A stretch of DNA of 27,680 nt, taken from positions 1-27,680 of the forward strand of contig JAWQRN010000624.1 in assembly GCA_033557685.1 (NCBI GenBank). The letters are read 5' to 3'. The DNA is from Sperchopsis tessellata (lineage: Eukaryota > Arthropoda > Insecta > Coleoptera > Hydrophilidae). Below are positions 22,020 through 27,680 of this stretch, in pieces (positions within the stretch are counted from its first letter, which is position 1; each line of letters begins with the position of its first letter). The notes under the pieces are model-generated. The model had not been told where the DNA came from and ran no database searches. It saw only the letters and a list, made by a program, of their open reading frames with translations. The translations under genes and the position numbers were made by a program.

Positions 22020-22560
22020 CTAGTAGTGGTTTCGAAGGTAAGCTTCAACAAGTTGTTTACATGTACAAATACACCACACAGCTTCAGATTTTCCAAAAGG
22101 AAATTGATGGTTGACTGAATCAAAAGCCTTACTCAAATTACATAATATGATCCAAGCATACTCTCTTCGATCAAAAGCCTCCAATATAGTCGTAACTATA
22201 TCTACCATAGTAGTGATTTGATTTATTTTTTTCGATAACCATGCTGATGTGCTGTTAAAGTAGACTTTGTTCAAACAGTTTACAACTCTGGATGAAATGG
22301 CCACCTTGAATATCTTAGAGAAAGCTGTCAGGGATGGATGTTGGCCAACAGTTTCCCACCTCATCTGAATCACCTTTTTTTAAGATAGGAACTATCTTGG
22401 CAACCTTCAGGGCATCAGGGAAAATCTCCGATTTGAAATATTATTTATAAGGAAAATGAGGTGTGGAATCACATCACCAATCAGCCCAGATAAAACTCCT
22501 TTAGTGTTTTTGCTTTTAAATTATTTTGGATAATTCATCCATATATAATAGGATGACTTC
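22020..22560 (-). mobile_element. LINE fragment, N-terminal half of reverse transcriptase
   Basis: The minus strand reads DALKVAKIVPILKKG (about 22420-22375), LTAFSKIFKVAISSRVVNCL (about 22330-22270) and ILEAFDRREYAWIILCNLSK followed by AFDSVNH (about 22190-22110). It ends LVEAYLRNHY near 22022. These match the start of the reverse transcriptase domain of Jockey-like elements: FPDALK-AKI-PI-KKGD, FSKIFE, and motif A DLSKAFDSVNH with D changed to N (CNLSKAFD). The catalytic box and C-terminus are missing, so it is truncated at its 3' end. The part before FPDALK decays quickly. Confidence 0.85.
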
Positions 22561-22944
22561 ATTATCTCTAAGGGGATTAATGTTATACTACTGGTGATGA
22601 ACCTGATGGAAGACTACAACTTGTTACAAGAGGGATGATTTGTGTGTTCGTTTGTTTGAGACATATTCTGAAGTACCTTTGCTTGTTCATAGCGAACTGA
22701 AGGTGCCTGAGATTGTATATATCATTTAATAATAATAAAGGAATTTCCTTTTGAGATCATAAAAATAAAAAAAGTAATGTTTCCAGAATTTATCATATTT
22801 GCAAATTGACATTTGAATAGCATGTAATATTCTAAACAGACAAAAAATTTTATTATACAAATATAAATCAAAATTTGGCACAAGTATTATCACTATTGGG
22901 TAACCACATTTTGTCTATTGTAGTACAACATATTATTTGCTTGG

Positions 22945-23315
22945 TGCAAAAAGATTGCAGGTATTGCAGAACAGAGAAATGAGTATAATTCGAAAGTGTT
23001 ATAAATTATACCATAATTACAGATATGCCGAAAGAACTAAAGTGGTTAAACATTAAACAGTTGTATGAATGCAAGGCTATGGTAATTATATACTAGTTGC
23101 TGAGGGGAATGGATATAATACATGGAAAAGGGCAGTTTTCTGTGAAAAGCCGATATAAGCGTGTCAGTTATAATTTTGTTGTTGTTACGAATGTAATTAC
23201 GTTTAATGAGCTTAGTGTCAGTGTTACATGTGAAGGGATGATTAATAATTTAAAGAGGAATTTAAAGAACAAATACATTAATTTGGGCTGTTTTAATTTT
23301 ATGGAAAAAATTTAA
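22945..23315 (+). mobile_element. LINE fragment, C-terminus of ORF2
   Basis: The plus strand reads LQVLQNREMSIIRKCYK (about 22955), MPKELKWLNIKQLYECKAM (about 23023) and LLRGM (23096), then an open frame to 23315 that includes FNELSVSVTCEGMINNLKRN followed by LK. The order LQN-x-MR-IL--, L-WL-I-QR--Y--M, YKLLRGM, and FN-LP-SI----N---FK--LK is the ORF2 C-terminus of CR1/Jockey-like LINEs. Only this end remains. The 130 bases that follow (to about 23450) end with a short A-run and may be its 3' tail or an unrelated insertion. Confidence 0.7.
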
Positions 23316-23454
23316 TAGCAGACCACGTGCACGTACAAGAACCCAATTCCAGTTGGAACACTGGATATGGCAAAATACCCAGGAGTGGGAGCCTAATCCC
23401 TGGCTTCGGTGATTGGCTATAGCAGCGGAAATAAACCGACGTTAAAAAAAGTGC

Positions 23455-25050
23455 AGCTACTGTTCTGCTAACAAGTAAACATCATCAGCAAACTCCAGAT
23501 CCTGGAGTCTTCGATCAAATCTCCACTCAAGACTGGTTCTGCCATCCTCAGCTCTACCCATTATAAAATGCAATACTATTAAAAACAACACAGCCAGACT
23601 ACATCCCTGTCGCATACCACTCTTAGGTGTGTTATGCTAACAACTGCCCATTATGTTCTACTAATGCAGAATATCCATCGTACAGCAATTTTATAATTCT
23701 AATGTACTTTTGCGGAATACCATATACAACTTACATTTTCTCTCTGTCCACTTTATCAAAGGCCTTCTCAAAGTCAACAAAACACAAATGCACCTTCTTC
23801 TGCCATTCTGGTGCCTGCTCCAATATAATTCTAAGTGTATGTATATGGTCGATACATGCCCATCAGCACCTGAATCCAGCCTGGTTTGTTCTTAGTACCC
23901 TCTCCACTGAGTTTCTTATTCTTGTCAGTAACACCCTTGTCAGAATCTTACTGGTTGTACAAAGTAGAGTAACCGCCCTCCAATTATCACATCTAGTCCG
24001 GTCTCCTTTTTTTGTATCTTAATGATGACTCCTTCCCGCAATTCTTTTGGTATTCTCTCTTCTACCCATACTCTCAGCAGCATGCCACATGCCAACTCCG
24101 CGGCTACCTATGATCCTGCCAATATAAGTTCTGCTGGTATACCATCAATATCCGCCGACTTGCCAAACTTCAATTGTCCAATTGCAGTGCGCACTTCCTC
24201 CTGTGTAATTTTTCCGTCTTCTATATCAACTTCTTCCCAATTCTCAGCTCAGTCCTTATAATGTTCCATCCATCTATTCATGGTATCCTTTCCAGTTTTA
24301 AAAGAGTTTCCTTCTTTATCTTTTATTCTTATCATTCTCCCTTGCCTTTTTCCCATGATAGTATCTACTATACTATATAATTTGCCCATTTCATTTGTTG
24401 CAATTGCTCTTTCTGCCTTGAGTAATTGTTCGTCATTCTGTTTTCTTCCGTCATTTCTGGCACTGTTTTTTATTTGCTTATTCTTTGTTTGATACAATAC
24501 CCACAATCTATGCATGTCAATGACATTTATATTAGTAACATTTTCTGTTTTGTGTTATTTCTCTCCTACACACATTTCCAGGTTTCCAATGACATCGATG
24601 ATTTATTCTGCCTTCCCTTAATACCAACCGCTTCAGTGGTTATCTCCCTGAGTAATTGTTTATAATTTTCTCATTCCTATTCCAATCCACCCCATCTCTC
24701 ACTGACCCTACGTCTTCCAATCTCTTTTTTTAACCTGTCTTGCTCCTGCTGATCTTTCTCTGAGCCAGTGCATATTATATTTCACTCTCCATTGTTCTCG
24801 TCTTTTGCTCGACAACAGTTTCAGCCTAAATTTACCCTTCAACAGGAAATAGTCAGATCCTACATCAGCATCCCACATCACTCTGACATCCATCAGTAGA
24901 CTCTTCCACTTCCTATCAATGGCCACATGATCAATTTGGTTATGCAAATGTCCTCCAGAAGCAGTTTATGTAGTTTTGTATATCAAGCTGTGTGGAAACA
25001 CACTTCCCCCAATTACAAGGCCATTCATTGCACAGAAGTCCACAAACATT
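23455..25050 (-). mobile_element. LINE copy with endonuclease end and reverse transcriptase up to the FADD box
   Basis: This is the longest LINE piece. Reading the minus strand from 25050: FCAMNGLVIGGSVFPHS (about 25030), HNQIDHVAIDRKWKS (about 24945), and VGSDYFLLKGKFRLKL, the end of the AP-type endonuclease where the usual SDHHLL has become SDYFLL. A linker follows with IKDKEGNSFKTGKDTMNRWMEHY (given here only as landmarks, about 24320-24250). Next come NWRAVTLLCTTSKILTRVLL (about 23990), VDFEKAFDKVDRE (motif A, about 23770), SGMRQGCSLAVLF (about 23620) and LEFADDVYLLA (motif C, 23481-23492). The catalytic motifs survive, but frames are broken and both ends are missing. Confidence 0.88.
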
Positions 25051-25059
25051 TTTTATATA

Positions 25060-26500
25060 AAACAAACGTTTGTTAATATAATCTGTTTTTTATAGCTATG
25101 TAGTTAACATGAAAATATTCCATTGTAATATATATGTTATCAGCTGCTAAAATGTCAATCATGATCTATTTACAAAGTTTATCTATAACACTAAAACTAG
25201 CTGGCCCAACAAACTCAACTAAATGCAATTTGTGGTAGTTTGTTGAAATTCCTGTATATCGCCAATTAAACAAAGCACAGTCAATAACAAAAGCTAGCTG
25301 CAGAACTCATTTCTATGAGATTGTTTGTGTCACAAAACAGCAATATAGAAATACCAATTCGAACTAATTACACATGCGGACGCGCTGTGAATAATTAATA
25401 TTGATGAAATCAATTACTGAGCCGAGGTAAAATGATTCAAAACTGGTTAATTTCAATATCTAACTGACAGTTGCCCCATTAATGTACGAATGAACTTTTG
25501 GCTTTGTTACAACATTGATTTTAAAAGGTGGTATGGGCTTACTATGCATTCATTGTGTAAAATTTTTAGCTTTACATAAAACAATTTCCAAAGGTAGTAT
25601 TTTTTGCTTTAGAATTAATTGATTGATGCTAAAAGACGTACAAAATTTGTTTAAGCCACTTAAAAATAAATTTAAAAATTCAAAAATTGTGTTTTTCTTC
25701 TTTCTCAAGTACGTGAGTGACAACCGATGATCTGAATTTACTGATTTTTTTTAAATTAAAGGACTTACCTCTTGGATATGTCATCCACTTACACAAATAA
25801 TATTTTTTTTATCATAAGTCTAGTTGAGTGAGTGAAAAATTTAGCCAAAAAACTGTCGGTGTTTTGAAATCAAGGATTTCAGTGAGGAAACACAACATTT
25901 TCAAGACACCGTCCAGTTCGTATTTGACTGATATGAAGTCCTTGAGTGAAATAAACCTGAGGCTCTGAAGAATGTATAATCTAAGGAATTTTAAGATTTG
26001 TCAAAGTAGATCTTATGGAGATCAGGTAGCTGTTTGTTTTCATTTCGGGTACACAAACAGACCTAGATTCTCAAGTGAATTTGATATTTATGCATTTTAA
26101 GTTGGTATTCTATGCCTCTCAAGCAACAGAAAAAATCCCATGTAAGTATCTTCTAAAATGTGTCAGCCATTTTCCAAAACTAACAATTATGATGTTGAAA
26201 AAAAGTTACCAAAAATGTACTATTAATTTTTTATTCTTATCAATTAGTTGTTAATAGAAGTATTTTAGTTCTTTATTTGTCAAAGACATTGTTAGTATAT
26301 CATAGTAAGCCCATGTTAATAAAAGAGATTCTTAGTTTATAATAGATGAAATAATGTCACACTGAAAGATACAACAACCCATATGGGATCATGCTTGCTA
26401 TATTTATAAGATAATAACAGCAGATGATAAGAATATAAAGAGATTATGTTTATTAATACTTTAAAATCATAAAAAAATCAACTTAATTTCTTTAAAAAAT
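25060..26500. other. AT-rich presumed intron without recognised gene
   Basis: No supported coding frame or repeat was found. It should lie in the intron upstream of the canonical SNARE-half exon. The upstream Syx1A exon that should end near 'DMAMLVESQ' was searched for here and not seen. Confidence 0.45.
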
Positions 26501-26508
26501 ATAGATAC

Positions 26509-27422
26509 CAGTGGCGGCAATAAAGAACCTACTTACCCCGTTTTGTGGGACAGTCCCAAATACGGTATAAAATATTATGCTTAAAAAATAATAAATAGCA
26601 AAGTAATGCTTACAGAAATCAATTTATATATTTTACAATCACAACTATTATGATGAGACCAATTAAATAATTATTATTAATCAATGTGTTAAAATCGTTT
26701 TTCCGTTAATTTCTTGATTTCTGTATAATAGTTTTTACGGAATCTTATAAAAAATGCTTGATCACAGTAATCTGAATCTTGACATGGCTGTTAAAACATG
26801 TGCATATTCTTCATATTAGACAAAGTAATAAAGTTAGTGCAAGATAATTCATAAAATAGTAAGGGAATAAAATTATTATTTCAATAATCAATTAACGTCA
26901 ACTTTGAAAACAAAAATTCTGGTTTTCATATATAAGTGAAGCACAAAAATGAAAATGTTATAAAATTGGATCCTCGATAATGAACGAATTTCTTTTTGTA
27001 GTGCCTATAATAATTTGGTAAAATTGAGAGATAATTCGAATAAGTTTCCAGACGAGGCCAAAAACATTGCAGAAACATGGGAAATTGATTGAATTGACCT
27101 TTTATTCTATGACTAGCAATTCTGAGAGTTACATGTCAGTATTTTTTTAGAGCTGGTTGGCACCGACATCTAGCACATTGCCGAGCTACATGGCAATCTA
27201 TAATTAACATTTTTAAGAGCTATATGTCTTGATAATGTCGCTAGCAATGGTGGACGAAACATCGGCAAAAAGAAAAGCCAACATACGGTTATCTACTGGA
27301 AAACTTGAAGATATTTACTATGACCGTAGAAGTCTACATACTGGATATACAATTTATTAACATTTTTCTAGAGGATTCCGAATAGTATGTGTGAAGCCTC
27401 TGGAGGTTTATCGCCGCCACTG
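26509..27422. mobile_element. hAT-like non-autonomous transposon
   Basis: The left end CAGTGGCGGCAATAAA (26509-26524) and the right end, in reverse complement CAGTGGCGGCGATAAA (27407-27422), match at 15 of 16 bases. Just outside are the 8-base sequences ATAGATAC (26501-26508) and ATAGGTAC (27423-27430), which differ at one base. An 8-bp target duplication and ends starting CAG are hallmarks of the hAT superfamily. The 914-base interior has no transposase frame, so mobility would have needed a related full-length element. It carries one copy of the dispersed repeat. It sits in the presumed Syx1A upstream intron. Confidence 0.82.
27228..27350 (+). repeat. Dispersed repeat, copy 3, inside the hAT-like element
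   Basis: It reads TTGATAATGTCGCT, GTGGACGAAACATCGGC, AAAGCCAACATACGGTTATC, then CTTGAAGATATTTACT and GAAGTCTACATA-type sequence, matching the copies near 10975 and 16612 in order. Because it lies within the transposon, the family may have been spread as part of it. Confidence 0.65.
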
Positions 27423-27680
27423 ATAGGTACTTACAAAGAAAGTTTTTACAAAGAACCGGGAATCCTTGTATAAAAATAATTAATATTTTAGAAAGAGTCT
27501 TTACAATGTAATTTTTTGATTGTTGGATTATAGAAATAAAACGTTAAAGAGGACAAATCCTACTAAAAATTAGCTACTTTACTTTAGTGAATTACATAAA
27601 ATATTGTAAACATTTAGAAAACAATAAAATCTTAAAATCGAACAATAATATAAACTTTTTCTGCCCGAATGAATTTTTAT

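Noticed and set aside
25745..25800. Consensus-like donor AAGAG/GTAAGT on the minus strand near 25765, as a possible upstream syntaxin exon
   Set aside because: Sequence before the donor has stops in close reach and does not encode the expected DMAMLVESQ ending.
1..27680. CRISPR arrays, bacterial operons, tRNA or rRNA genes
   Set aside because: No regularly spaced repeats, ribosome-binding-site/ORF chains or cloverleaf/rRNA signatures were seen; composition and introns indicate an animal nuclear genome.

Overview
The window is AT-rich, intron- and transposon-dense DNA with no long intact open reading frame, as expected of an arthropod (probably insect) nuclear genome. The call rests on two things. 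Four short minus-strand exons encode the C-terminal end of syntaxin 1A with insect-like residues. The rest carries decayed insect-type LINEs, a mariner, Tc1-like elements and a hAT-like non-autonomous element. Species cannot be named.

The only host gene recognised with confidence is Syx1A on the minus strand; its 5' exons (N-terminal Habc domain and first half of the SNARE motif) were not found and should lie beyond base 27680. In transcription order the window holds: 20970-20860, the canonical second half of the SNARE motif; 20437-20327, a diverged copy of that exon with identical length and phase; 17248-17165, a diverged membrane-anchor exon with a stop; and 11310-11227, the canonical membrane-anchor exon with a stop. 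The exon pairs are 37/37 and 28/28 codons, and all junctions are phase 0, so the gene can in principle make up to four C-termini by choosing one SNARE-half exon and one anchor exon. The alternative pair is nested between the canonical pair.

Layout: 1-5850, mostly decayed non-LTR retrotransposon pieces (at least four insertions on both strands) and a small inverted-repeat element. 5850-9000, AT-rich DNA with no recognised gene except a possible MYND zinc-finger exon remnant. 9850-10620, a decayed IS630/Tc1-type transposase. 11227-20970, the Syx1A 3' end, whose introns carry an internally deleted mariner with recognisable inverted ends (12286-13153), a perfect 27-bp hairpin (16047-16107) and a broken Tc1 transposase (about 18090-18960). 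20971-27680, presumed upstream Syx1A intron containing three LINE fragments and a 914-bp hAT-like element with an 8-bp target duplication. A dispersed repeat of about 110 bp occurs three times (about 10975, 16612 and 27228), once inside the hAT-like element.

All transposase and reverse transcriptase reading frames seen carry stops or frame breaks, so none is expected to be active.
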